Positions 41,531 through 53,404 of a stretch of DNA of 64,000 nucleotides are shown piece after piece. The DNA lies in the NCBI RefSeq assembly GCF_051401765.1, contig NW_027480449.1, positions 4,092,001 to 4,156,000 on the forward strand, in the 5' to 3' direction. How positions within the stretch are numbered: the first letter of the stretch is position 1; every line of letters begins with the position of its first letter. The translations under genes and the position numbers were made by a program. Under the pieces are notes generated by a model. It had not been told where the DNA came from. It saw only the letters and a program-made list of their open reading frames with translations, and made no database searches. This stretch comes from Calliopsis andreniformis (lineage: Eukaryota > Arthropoda > Insecta > Hymenoptera > Andrenidae).

Positions 41531-42310
41531 GTATTGGGGATTGCGGATTGAACATTGAGGATTGAGGATTGAGGATTGAGGACTGAAGATTGAATATTAA
41601 TGATTGAAGATTGATGATTGAGGATTGAGAGTTGTGGATTGAGGACGAGGACTGAGGGTTGAGTATTGATGTCTGAGGTCTGAGGATTGAGGATTGAGGA
41701 TTGAGAATTGAGGATTGAGGATTGAGGATTGAGGATTGAGAATTGAAGATTCAGGATTGGGGACTGAGTGTTGAGGGTTGAGTGATGAGGATTGATGTTC
41801 GTGGATAGAGATTTGAAGATTGCAGATTGAGTATTGAGTATTGAAACCTGTGAATTGAGGATATTCTATTGAGGATTGAGGATTGACAACTGATTGTTGA
41901 GGACTGAGGGCTGAAGATTGAGGATTCAGGATTGAGGATTCAGAATTGAGGTTTGAGGACTGAGGATTGAGGATTGAGGATTGAGGATTGAGGATTGAGG
42001 ATTGAGGATTGAGGATTGAAGATTCAGTATTGAGGATTGAAGATTGAGGACTGAGGTTTGAGGATTGACGATTGAGGATTGAGGATTCAGGATTGAGTAT
42101 TCAGGATTGAGGATTCAGGATTGTGGTTCGAGGACAGAGGATTGAGGCTTGAGGATTGAGGATTGAGGATTGAGGATTGAGGATTGAGGATTTCAGATTG
42201 AGGATTGGGTATTGAGGATTGAACATTGAGGATTGAGGATTGAGGATTGAGGATTGAGTATTGGGGATTGCGGATTGAACATTGAGGATTGAGGATTGAG
42301 GATTGAGGAC
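41150..42310. repeat. Segment repeated at 59.7-60.9 kb
   Basis: This matches 59,740-60,853. The offset is 18,585 near 41,305, 18,550 from 41,461 to about 41,990 after five units were lost in the right copy, and 18,543 beyond that. The shared rare variant AATATTAATGATTG at 41,590 and 60,140 supports true homology rather than chance similarity. It overlaps the right end of the 1,418-bp duplication. Confidence 0.82.
41761..41906 (+). repeat. Landmark cassette 25, type B2
   Basis: Anchor at 41,802; has GTTCGTGG in place of GTTTGTGG. Confidence 0.87.
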
Positions 42311-42744
42311 TGAAGATTGAATATTGATGATTGAAGATTGATGATTGAAGATTGAGAGTCGTGGATTGAGGACGAGGACTGAGGGTTGAGTATTGATGTC
42401 TGAGGTCTGAGGATTGAGGATTGAGGATTGAGAATTGAGGATTGAGGATTGAGGACTGAAGATTGAGGATTGGGTATTGAGGATTGAAGAATGAGGATTG
42501 AGGATTGACGATTGAGGATTGAGGATTGAAGATTGAGTATTGAGGATTGAAGATTGAGGATTGAGGACTGAGGATTGAGGATTGAGGATTGAGGATTGAG
42601 GATTGAGGATTGAGGATTGAAGATTGAGTATTGAGGATTGAAGATTGAGGATTTTGGATTGAGGATTGAGGATTGAGTATTGAAGATTGAGGATTGGGGA
42701 TTGAGAACTGACGATTGAGGATTGAGTATTGAGGATTGAGAATT
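42004..42744. repeat. 741-755-bp tandem duplication, left copy
   Basis: This matches 42,745-43,515 at offset 741 on the left (AGATTCAG at 42,020/42,761), 748 in the middle (TCGTGG at 42,359/43,107) and 755 on the right (TTTTGG at 42,652/43,407). The growing offset reflects two single-unit insertions in the right copy. The homologous region at 17.8-19.1 kb has only one copy. Confidence 0.85.
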
Positions 42745-43515
42745 GAGGATTGAGGATTGAAGATTCAGTATTGAGGATTGAAGATTGAGGATTGAGGTTT
42801 GAGGATTGACGATTGAGGATTGAGGATTCAGGATTGAGTATTCAGGATTGAGGATTCAGGATTGTGGTTCGAGGACAGAGGATTGAGGGTTGAGGATTGA
42901 GGATTGAGGATTGAGGATTGAGGATTGAGGATTGAGGATTTCAGATTGAGGATTGGGTATTGAGGATTGAACATTGAGGATTGAGGATTGAGGATTGAGG
43001 ATTGAGTATTGGGGATTGCGGATTGAACATTGAGGATTGCGGATTGAGGATTGAGGACTGAAGATTGAATATTGATGATTGAAGGTTGATGATTGAAGAT
43101 TGAGAGTCGTGGATTGAGGACGAGGACTGAGGGTTGAGTATTGATGTCTGAGGTCTGAGGATTGAGGATTGAGGATTGAGAATTGAGGATTGAGGATTGA
43201 GGACTGAAGATTGAGGATTGGGTATTGAGGATTGAAGAATGAGGATTGAGGATTGACGATTGAGGATTGAGGATTGAAGATTGAGTATTGAGGATTGAAG
43301 ATTGAGGATTGAGGACTGAGGATTGAGGATTGAGGATTGAGGATTGAGGATTGAGGATTGAGGATTGAGGATTGAAGATTGAGTATTGAGGATTGAAGAT
43401 TGAGGATTTTGGATTGAGGATTGAGGATTGAGTATTGAAGATTGAGGATTGGGGATTGAGGACTGACGATTGAGGATTGAGTATTGAGGATTGAGAATTG
43501 AGGATTGAGGATTGA
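42745..43515. repeat. 741-755-bp tandem duplication, right copy
   Basis: Second copy of 42,004-42,744, longer by two heptamers. It reads GATTGAGGGTTGAGG where the left copy has GATTGAGGCTTGAGG, next to the GTGGTTCGAGG landmark at 42,864. Confidence 0.85.
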
Positions 43516-45574
43516 AGATTGAGTATTGATGATTGAAGATTGGGAATTGAGGATTGAGGATTGAGGATTGAAGATGAGGGCTGAGGGTTGAGGATTGAGG
43601 TTTGAGGACTGAGGATTGAGGATTGAGGATTGAGAGTTGAGGATTGAGGGTTGAGGATTGAAGATTGAGGATTGGGTGTTGAGGATTGAAGAATGAGCAT
43701 TGACGATTGAGGATTGAGGATTGAGGATTGAAGATTGAGGATTGAGGATTGAGGTTTGAGGATTGAAGGTTGAGTATTGAGGGTTGAAGGTTGATGATTG
43801 AGGATTGAGGATTGAGGATTGAGGATTGAGGATTGACGATTGAAGATTGAGGATTGGGGACTGAGAGTTGATGGTTGAGTGATGAGAATTGATGTTTGTG
43901 GATAGAGATATGAAGATTGCAGATTGAGTGTTGCGTATGGAAAACTCTGATCTGAGGATACTCTAGTGAGGATTGAGGATTGACAACTGAGTGTTGAGGA
44001 CTGAGGGCTGAAGATTGAGGATTCAGGATTGAGGATTCAGGACTGTGGTTTGAGGACTGTGGATTGAGGATTGAGGATTGGGTATTGAGGATTGAAGAAT
44101 GAGCATTGAGGATTGAGGATTGAGGATTGAGGATTGAGGATTGAAGATTGAATATTGATGATTGAAGGTTGAGGATTGAGGATTGAGGGTTATGGATTCA
44201 GGACGAGGACTGAGGGTTGAGTATTGATGTTTGAGGTCTGAGGATTGAGGATAGAGGATTGAGAATTGAGGACTGAGGATTGAGGATTGAAGATTGAGGA
44301 TTGGGTATTGAGGATTGAAGAATGAGGACTGAGGATTGAGGATTGAGGATTGAGGATTGAGTATTGAGGATTGAAGATTGAGGATTGAGGGTTGAGGATT
44401 TAGTATTGAAGATTGAGGATTGATGATTGAGGATTGAGGATTGAGGATTGAGGATTGAGTATTGGCGATTGAGGATTGAGTATTGAGGATTGAGGATTGA
44501 AGATTGAGGATTGGGTTTTGCGGACTGAACATTGAGGATTGAGGATTGAGGATTGAGGACAGAAGATTGAGTATTGATGATTGAAGATTGATGATTGAGG
44601 ATTGAGGGTTATGGATTGAGGACGAGGACTGAGGGTTGAGTATTGATGTCTGAGGTCTGAGGATTGAGGATTGAGGATTGAGAATTGAGGATTGAGGATT
44701 GAGGATTGAAGATTGAGGATTGGGTATTGAGGATTGAAGAATGAGGACTGAGGATTGAGGATTGAGGATTGAGGATTGAAGATTGAGTATTGAGGATTGA
44801 AGATTGAGGATTGGGGATTGGGTATTGAGGGTTGAACATTGAGGATTGAGGATTGAGGATTGAGGATTGAGGACTGAGGATTGAAGATTGAATATTGATG
44901 ATTGAAGGTTGAGGATTGAGGATTGAGGGTTGTGGATTCAGGACGAGGACTGAGGGTTGAGTATTGATGTTTGAGGCCTGAGGATTGAGGATAGAGGATT
45001 GAGAATTGAGGATTGAGGATTGAAGATTGAAGATTGAGGATTGGGTATTGAGGATTGAAGAATGAGAACTGAGGATTGAGGATTGAGGATTGAGGATTGA
45101 AGATTGAGTATTGAGGATTGAAGATTGAGGATTGAGGATTGAGGATTGAGGATTGAGGATTGAGGATTGAGGATTGAGGATTGCGGATTGAAGATTGAGG
45201 ATTGAGGATTGAGGATTAAACGTTGATTATTGAGGATTGAAGATTGAGGATTGATGATTGAGGATTGAGGATTGAGGATTGAGGATTGAGGATTGAGGCT
45301 TGAGGATTGAGGATTGAGGATTGAGGATTGAGGATTGAGGATTGAGGATTTAAGATTGAGGATTGGGTATTGAGGATTGAACATTGAGGGTTGAGGATTG
45401 AGGATTGAGGATTGAGTATTGGGGATTGCGGATTGAACATTGAGGACTGTGGATTGAGGATTGAGGATTGGGGATTGAGGATTGAGGATCGAGGATTGAA
45501 GATTGAAGATTGGGTATTGAGGATTGAACATTGAGTATTGAGGATTGAGGATTGAGGATTGAGGATTGAGGATT
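43516..45574. repeat. Satellite mosaic with D cassette
   Basis: Heptamer array without genes or unique sequence. It contains the D-type cassette at 43,899 and several copies of the module bearing GACGAGGACTGAGGG (near 44,205, 44,625 and 44,945). These modules lie about 320-420 bp apart, but intervening units differ, so I do not call them one tandem HOR. Confidence 0.72.
43858..44003 (+). repeat. Landmark cassette 26, type D
   Basis: Anchor at 43,899, offset 7,223 from cassette 21; differs by GTGTTGCGTATGG for GTATTGCGTATGG. Confidence 0.87.
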
Positions 45575-45734
45575 GAAGATTGAATATTGATGATTGAAGG
45601 TTGAGGATTGAGGATTGAGGGTTATGGATTCAGGACGAGGACTGAGGGTTGAGTATTGATGTTTGAGGTCTGAGGATTGAGGATAGAGGATTGAGAATTG
45701 AGGATTGAGGATTGAGGACTGAAGATTGAGGATT

Positions 45735-46824
45735 GGGTATTGAGGATTGAAGAATGAGGACTGAGGATTGAGGATTGAGGATTGAGGATTGAGTATTGAG
45801 GATTGAAGATTGAGGATTGAGGTTTGAGGATTGGGGATTGAGGATTGAGGATTGAGGATTGAGGATTGATGTTTGAGGTCTGAGGATTGAGGATAGAGGA
45901 TTGAGAATTGAGGATTGAGGATTGAGGATTGAGGATTGAGGATTGAGGATTCAGGATTGAGGATTCAGGATTCAGGATTCAGGATTGTGGTTCGAGGACA
46001 GAGGATTGAGGCTTGAGGATTGAGGATTGAGGATTGAGGATTGAGGATTGAGGATTGAGGATTTAAGATTGAGGATTGGGTATTGAGGATTGAACATTGA
46101 GGATTGAGGATTGAGGATTGAGGGTTGAGGACTGAAGATTGAATATTGATGATTGAAGATTGAGGATTGGGGATTGAGGGATGTGGATTGGGGACCAGGA
46201 CTGAGGGTTGAATATTGACGTTTGCGGTCTGAGGATTGAGGATTGAGGATTGAGAATTGAGGATTGAGGATTGAGGATTGGGTATTGAGGATTGAAGAAT
46301 GAGGACTGAGGATTGAGGATTGAGGATTGAGGATTGAGTATTGAGGATTGAAGATTGAGGATTGAGGTTTGAGGATTGGGGATTGAGGATTGAGGATTGA
46401 GGATTGAGGATTGATGTTTGAGGTCTGAGGATTGAGGATAGAGGATTGAGAATTGAGGATTGAGGATTGAGGATTGAGGATTGAGGATTGAGGATTCAGG
46501 ATTGAGGATTCAGGATTCAGGATTCAGGATTGTGGTTCGAGGACAGAGGATTGAGGCTTGAGGATTGAGGATTGAGGATTGAGGATTGAGGATTGAGGAT
46601 TGAGGATTTAAGATTGAGGATTGGGTATTGAAGATTGAACATTGAGGATTGAGGATTGAGGATTGAGGGTTGAGGACTGAAGATTGAATATTGATGATTG
46701 AAGATTGAGGATTGGGGATTGAGGGATGTGGATTGGGGACCAGGACTGAGGGTTGAATATTGACGTTTGCGGTCTGAGGATTGAGGATTGAGGATTGAGA
46801 ATTGAGGATTGAGGATTGAGGATT
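45735..46824. repeat. 545-bp tandem duplication
   Basis: Two copies, about 45,735-46,279 and 46,280-46,824, match at a constant offset of 545 (GGGTATT 45,735/46,280; GATGTTTGAGG 45,868/46,413; GTGGTTCG 45,987/46,532; TTTGCGG 46,221/46,766). The rare TTTGCGGTCTG variant is in both. The length is 77 units plus 6 bases. Confidence 0.87.
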
Positions 46825-47691
46825 GAAGATTGAGGATTGGGTATTGAGGATTGAAGAATGAGGATTGAGGATTGAGGATTGAGGCCTGAGGATTGAGAAT
46901 TGAGAACTGAGGATGAGGACTGAGGGCTGAGGGTTGAGGTTTGAGGAATGAGGATTGGGGGTTGAGGATTGAGGATTGAGGATTGAGGATTGAGGATTGA
47001 GTCCTGAAGATTGAGTATTGATGACTGAGGATTGAGGATTGAGGATTGTGTATTGAGGGTTGAGGATTGAGGATTGAGGATTGAAGATTGAGTATTGAGG
47101 ATTGAAGATTGAGGATTGAGTATAGAGGATCGAGGATTGAGAATGAGGGCTGAGGGTTGAGGATTGAGGGTTGTGGATTCAGGACGAGGACTGAGGGTTG
47201 AGTCTTGACGTTTGAGGCCTGAGGATTGAGGATAGAGGATTGAGAATTGAGGATTGAGGATTGGGGATTGAAGATTCAGGATTGGGTATTGAGGATTGAA
47301 GAATGAGAACTGAGGATTGAGGATTGAGGATTGAGGATTGAAGATTGAGTATTGAGGATTGAAGATTGAGGATTGAGGATTGAGGATTGAGGATTGAGGA
47401 TTGAGGATTGAGGATTGAGGATTGCGGATTGAAGATTGAGGATTGAGGATTGAGGATTAAACGTTGAGTATTGAGGATTGAAGATTGAGGATTGATGATT
47501 GAGGATTGAGGATTGAGGATTGAGGATTGAGTATTGAAGATTGAGGATTGATGATTGAGGATTGAGGATTGAGGATTGAGGATTGAGTATTGGCGATTGA
47601 GGATTGAAGATTGAGGATTGAGGATTGAGGATTAATGATTGAGTACTGAGGATTGAAGATTGAGAATTGAGGATTGAGTATTGAACATTGA

Positions 47692-47837
47692 GGACTGAGT
47701 GTTGAGGGTTGAGTGATGAGAATTGGTGTTTGTGGATAGAGATTTGAAGATTGCAGATTGGGTGTTGAGTATTGAAAACTGTGAATTGAGGATATTCTAT
47801 TGGGGATTGAGGATTGACAACTGATTCTTGAGGACTG
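47692..47837 (+). repeat. Landmark cassette 27, type A
   Basis: Anchor at 47,733; has GAATTGGTGTTTGTGG, shared with 52,817. Confidence 0.87.
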
Positions 47838-48563
47838 AGGGCTGAAGATTGAGGATTCAGTATTGAGGATTCAGGATTGTGGTTTGAGGACAGAGGATTG
47901 AGGATTGAGGTTTGAAGATTAAGGATTGAGGATTGAGGATTGAGGATTGAGGACTGAAGATTGAATATTGATGATTGAAGATTGAGGATTGGGGATTGAG
48001 GGATGTGGATTGGGGACCAGGACTGAGGGTTGAATATTGACGTTTGAGGTCTGAGGATTGAGGATTGAGGATTGAGAATTGAGGATTGAGGATTGAGGAT
48101 TGAAGGTTGAGGATTGGGTATTGAGGATTGAAGAATGAGGATTGAGGATTGAGGATTGAGGCCTGAGGATTGAGAATTGAGAACTGAGGATGAGGACTGA
48201 GGGCTGAGGGTTGAGGTTTGAGGAATGAGGATTGAGTGTTGAGGATTGAGGTTTGAGGATTGAGGATTGAGGATTGAGTACTGAAGATTGAGTATTGATG
48301 ACTGAGGATTGAGGATTGAGGATTGTGTATTGAGGGTTGAGGATTGAGGATTGAAGATTGAGTATTGAGGATTGAAGATTGAGGATTGAGTATAGAGGAT
48401 CGAGGATTGAGAATGAGGGCTGAGGGTTGAGGATTGAGGTTTGAGGATTGAGGACTGAGGATTGAGGATTGATGATTGAGTATTGAGGATTGAAGATTGA
48501 GGATTGAGGATTGAGGATTGAGGATTGAGGATTGAGGATTGAGGATTGAAAATTGTGGACTGG

Positions 48564-48709
48564 GGACTGAGTGTTGAGGGTTGAGTGATGAGAATTGGCG
48601 TTTGTGGATAGAGATTTAAAGATTGCAGATTGAGTATTGAGTATTGAAAACTGTGAATTGATGATATTCCATTGAGGATTGAGAATTGACAAGTGATTGT
48701 TGAGGACTG
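48564..48709 (+). repeat. Landmark cassette 28, type C
   Basis: Anchor at 48,605; has GAATTGGCGTTTGTGG, shared with 53,920, 56,434 and 63,118. Confidence 0.87.
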
Positions 48710-50261
48710 AGGTCTGAAGATTGAGGATTCAGGGTTGAGGATCCAGGATTGAGGTTTGAGGACTGAGGATTGAGGATAGAGGATTGAGGATTGAGGATTG
48801 AGGATTGAGTATTGAGGATTGAGGATTGAAGATTGAGGATTGGCTTTTGCGGACTGAACATTGAGGATTGAGGATTGAGGATTGAGGACAGAAGGTTGAG
48901 TATTGATGATTGAAGATTGATGATTGAGGATTGAGGGTTATAGATTGAGGACGAGGACTGAGGGTTGAGTATTGATGTCTGAGGTCTGAGGATTGAGGAT
49001 TGAGGATTGAGAATTGAGGATTGAGGATTGAGGATTGAAGATTGAGGATTGGGTATTGAGGATTGAAGAATGAGCATTGAGGATTGAGGATTGAGGATTG
49101 AGGATTGAAGATTGAGGATTGAGGATTGAGGTTTGAGAATTGAAGATTGAGTATTGAGGATTGAAGATTCAGGATTGAGGATTGAGGATTGAGGATTGAG
49201 GATTGACGATTGAAGATTGAGGATTGGGTATTGAGGATTGAAGAATGAGGACTGAGGATTGAGGATTGAGGATTGAGGATTGAAGATTGAGTATTGAGGA
49301 TTGAAGATTGAGGATTGAGGATTGGGTATTGATGGTTGAACATTGAGGATTGAGGATTGAGGATTGAGGATTGAGGACTGAGGATTGAAGATTGAATATT
49401 GATGATTGAAGGTTGAGGATTGAGGATTGAGGGTTGTGGATTCAGGACGAGGACTGAGGGTTGAGTATTGATGTTTGAGGCCTGAGGATTGAGGATAGAG
49501 GATTGAGAATTGAGGATTGAGGATTGAGGATTGAAGATTGAGGATTGGGTATTGAGGATTGAAGAATGAGAACTGAGGATTGAGGATTGAGGATTGAGGA
49601 TTAAAGATTGAGTATTGAGGATTGAAGATTGAGGATTGAGGATTGAGGATTGAGGATTGAGGATTGAGGATTGAGGATTGAGGATTGCGGATTGAAGATT
49701 GAGGATTGAGGATTGAGGATTAAACGTTGAGTATTGAGGATTGAAGATTGAGGATTGATGATTGAGCATTGAGGATTGAGGATTGTGGATTGAGGATTGA
49801 ATATTGAATATTGATGATTGAAGGTTGAGGATTGAGGATTGAGGGTTATGGATTCAGGACGAGGACTGAGGGTTGAGTATTGATGTTTGAGGTCTGAGGA
49901 TTGAGGATAGAGGATTGAGAATTGAGGATTGAGGATAGAGGATTGAGAATTGAGGATTGAGCATTGAGGATTGAAGGTTGAGGATTGGGTATTGAGGATT
50001 GAAGAATGAGGACTGTGGATTGAGGATTGAGGATTGAGGATTGAAGATTGAGTATTGAGGATTGAAGATTGAGGATTGAGGATTGAGGATTGAGGATTGA
50101 GGATTGAGGATTGAGGATTGAGGATTGATGATTGAGGATTGAGGATTGAAGATTGAGTATTGAGGATTGAAGATTGAGGATTGAGGATTGACGATTGAGG
50201 ATTGAGGATTGAGGACTGAGGATTGAGGATTGAGGATTGAGGACTGAGGATTGAGGATTGA

Positions 50262-50723
50262 GGATTGAAGATTGAGTATTGAGGATTGAAGATTGAGGAT
50301 TTTGGATTGAGGATTGAGGATTGAGTATTGAAGATTGAGGATTGGGGATTGAGGACTGACGATTGAGGATTGAGTATTGAGGATTGAGAATTGAGGATTG
50401 AGGATTGAGGATTGAGGATTGAGGATTGAGGATTGAGGATTGACGATTGAGGATTGAGGATTGAGGATTGAGGACTGAGGATTGAGTATTGAGGATTGAA
50501 GATTGAGTATTGAGGATTGAAGATTGAGGATTTTGGATTGAGGATTGAGGATTGAGTATTGAAGATTGAGGATTGGGGATTGAGGACTGACGATTGAGGA
50601 TTGAGTATTGAGGATTGAGAATTGAGGATTGAGGATTGAGGATTGAGGATTGAGGATTGAGGATTGAGGATTGACGATTGAGTATTGAGGATTGAGGACT
50701 GAGGATTGAGGATTGAGGATTGG
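50262..50723. repeat. 231-bp tandem duplication
   Basis: Two copies of 33 units each, offset 231 (the GGATTTTGG variant near 50,299 and 50,530). The homologous regions near 55,593, 58,110 and 62,280 have a single copy, so the duplication appears private to this place. Confidence 0.82.
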
Positions 50724-51083
50724 GGATTGAGTATTGAGGATTGAGGATTGAAGATTGAGTATTGAGGATTGAAGATTGGGAATTGAGGATCGAGGATTGA
50801 GGATTGAAGATGAGGGCTGAGGGTTGAGGATTGAGGTTTGAGGACTGAGGATTGAGGATTGAGGATTGAGAGTTGAGGATTGAGGGTGGAGGATTGAAGA
50901 TTGAGGATTGGGTGTTGAGGATTGAAGAATGAGCATTGACGATTGAGGATTGAGGATTGAGGATTGAAGATTGAGGATTGAGGATTGAGGTTTGAGGATG
51001 GAAGATTGAATATTGATGATTGAAGGTTGAGGATTGAGGATTGAGGGTTATGGATTCAGGACGAGGACTGAGGGTTGAGTATT

Positions 51084-51713
51084 GATGTTTGAGGTCTGAG
51101 GATTGAGGATAGAGGATTGAGAATTGAGGATTGAGGATTGAGGATTGAAGATTGAGGATTGGGTATTGAGGATTGAAGAATGAGGACTGAGGATTGAGGA
51201 TTGAGGATTGAGGATTGAGTATTGAGGATTGAAGATTGAGGATTGAGGATTGAGGATTGGGGATTGAGGATTGAGGATTGAGGATTGAGGATTGATGTTT
51301 GAGGTCTGAGGATTGAGGATAGAGGATTGAGAATTGAGGATTGAGGATTGAGGACTGAAGATTGAGGATTGGGTATTGAGGATTGAAGAATGAGGACTGA
51401 GGATTGAGGATTGAGGATTGAGGATTGAGTATTGAGGATTGAAGATTGAGGATTGAGGATTGAGGATTGGGGATTGAGGATTGAGGATTGAGGATTGAGG
51501 ATTGATGTTTGAGGTCTGAGGATTGAGGATAGAGGATTGAGAATTGAGGATTGAGGATTGAGGATTGAGGATTGAGGATTGAGGATTCAGGATTGAGGAT
51601 TCAGGATTCAGGATTCAGGATTGTGGTTCGAGGACAGAGGATTGAGGCTTGAGGATTGAGGATTGAGGATTGAGGATTGAGGATTAAGGATTGAGGATTT
51701 AAGATTGAGGATT
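51084..51713. repeat. 210-bp tandem block, about three periods
   Basis: The sequence GATGTTTGAGGTCTGAGG starts at 51,084, 51,294 and 51,504, exactly 210 bp (30 units) apart, with similar units between. The third period diverges after about 51,570. In the homologous region the first interval is also 210 bp (45,658 to 45,868) but the next is 545 bp, so copy number changed here after the two HOR copies separated. Confidence 0.83.
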
Positions 51714-52775
51714 GGGTATTGAGGATTGAACATTGAGGATTGAGGATTGAGGATTGAGGGTTGAGGACTGAAGATTGAATATTGATGATTGAAGATTGAG
51801 GATTGGGGATTGAGGGATGTGGATTGGGGACCAGGACTGAGGGTTGAATATTGACGTTTGCGGTCTGAGGATTGAGGATTGAGGATTGAGAATTGAGGAT
51901 TGAGGATTGAGGATAGAAGATTGAGGATTGGGTATTGAGGATTGAAGAATGAGGATTGAGGATTGCGGATTGAGGCCTGAGGATTGAGAATTGAGAACTG
52001 AGGATGAGGACTGAGGGCTGAGCGTTGAGGTTTGAGGAATGAGGATTGGGGGTTGAGGATTGAGGATTGAGGATTGAGGATTGAGGATTGAGTCCTGAAG
52101 ATTGAGTATTGATGACTGAGGATTGAGGATTGAGGATTGTGTATTGAGGGTTGAGGATTGAGGATTGAAGATTGAGTATTGAGGATTGAAGATTGAGGAT
52201 TGAGTATAGAGGATCGAGGATTGAGAATGAGGGCTGAGGGTTGAGGATTGAGGGTTGTGGATTCAGGACGAGGACTGAGGGTTGAGTCTTGACGTTTGAG
52301 GCCTGAGGATTGAGGATAGAGGATTGAGAATTGAGGATTGAGGATTGGGGATTGAAGATTCAGGATTGGGTATTGAGGATTGAAGAATGAGAACTGAGGA
52401 TTGAGGATTGAGGATTGAGGATTGAAGATTGAGTATTGAGGATTGAAGATTGAGGATTGAGGATTGAGGATTGAGGATTGAGGATTGAGGATTGAGGATT
52501 GAGGATTGCGGATTGAAGATTGAGGATTGAGGATTGAGGATTAAACGTTGAGTATTGAGGATTGAAGATTGAGGATTGATGATTGAGGATTGAGGATTGA
52601 GGATTGAGGATTGAGTATTGAAGATTGAGGATTGATGATTGAGGATTGAGGATTGAGGATTGAGGATTGAGTATTGGCGATTGAGGATTGAAGATTGAGG
52701 ATTGAGGATTGAGGATTAATGATTGAGTATTGAGGATTGAAGATTGAGAATTGAGGATTGAGTATTGAACATTGA

Positions 52776-52921
52776 GGACTGAGTGTTGAGGGTTGAGTGA
52801 TGAGAATTGGTGTTTGTGGATAGAGATTTCAAGATTGCAGATTGGGTGTTGAGTATTGAAAACTGTGAATTGAGGATATTCTATTGGGGATTGAGGATTG
52901 ACAACTGATTCTTGAGGACTG
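52776..52921 (+). repeat. Landmark cassette 29, type A
   Basis: Anchor at 52,817; private GATTTCAAGATTGC. Confidence 0.87.
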
Positions 52922-53404
52922 AGGGCTGAAGATTGAGGATTCAGGATTGAGGATTCAGAATTGAGGTTTGAGGACTGAGGATTAAGGATTGAGGATTGAG
53001 GATTGAGGATTGAGGATTGAGGATTGAAGATTCAGTATTGAGGATTGAAGATTGAGGATTGAGGTTTGAGGATTGACGATTGAGGATTGAGGATTCAGGA
53101 TTGAGGATTCAGGATTGAGGATTCAGGATTGTGGTTCGAGGACAGAGGATTGAGGCTTGAGGATTGAGGATTGAGGATTGAGGATTGAGGATTGAGGATT
53201 TAAGATTGAGGATTGGGTATTGAGGATTGAACATTGAGGATTGAGGATTGAGGATTGAGGATTGAGGACTGAAGATTGAATATTGATGATTGAAGATTGA
53301 GGATTGGGGATTGAGGGATGTGGATTGGGGACCAGGACTGAGGGTTGAATATTGACGTTTGAGGTCTGAGGATTGAGGATTGAGGATTGAGAATTGAGGA
53401 TTGA

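Larger units (their letters stand above)
45575..50930. repeat. 5.1-5.4-kb HOR of the right half, copy 1
   Basis: This matches 51,000-55,890. The offset is 5,426 at the left (45,658/51,084 and 45,868/51,294), 5,091 after the 545-bp duplication (46,766/51,857), 5,084 at 47,733/52,817, 5,315 at 48,605/53,920 and 49,769/55,084, and 5,294 at 50,299/55,593. The steps match local duplications and losses in one copy or the other. Confidence 0.83.

Noticed and set aside
41590..41610. Short AT-rich palindromes such as AATATT as terminators or operators
   Set aside because: They are one- or two-base variants of the unit, recur throughout the array and have no gene beside them.
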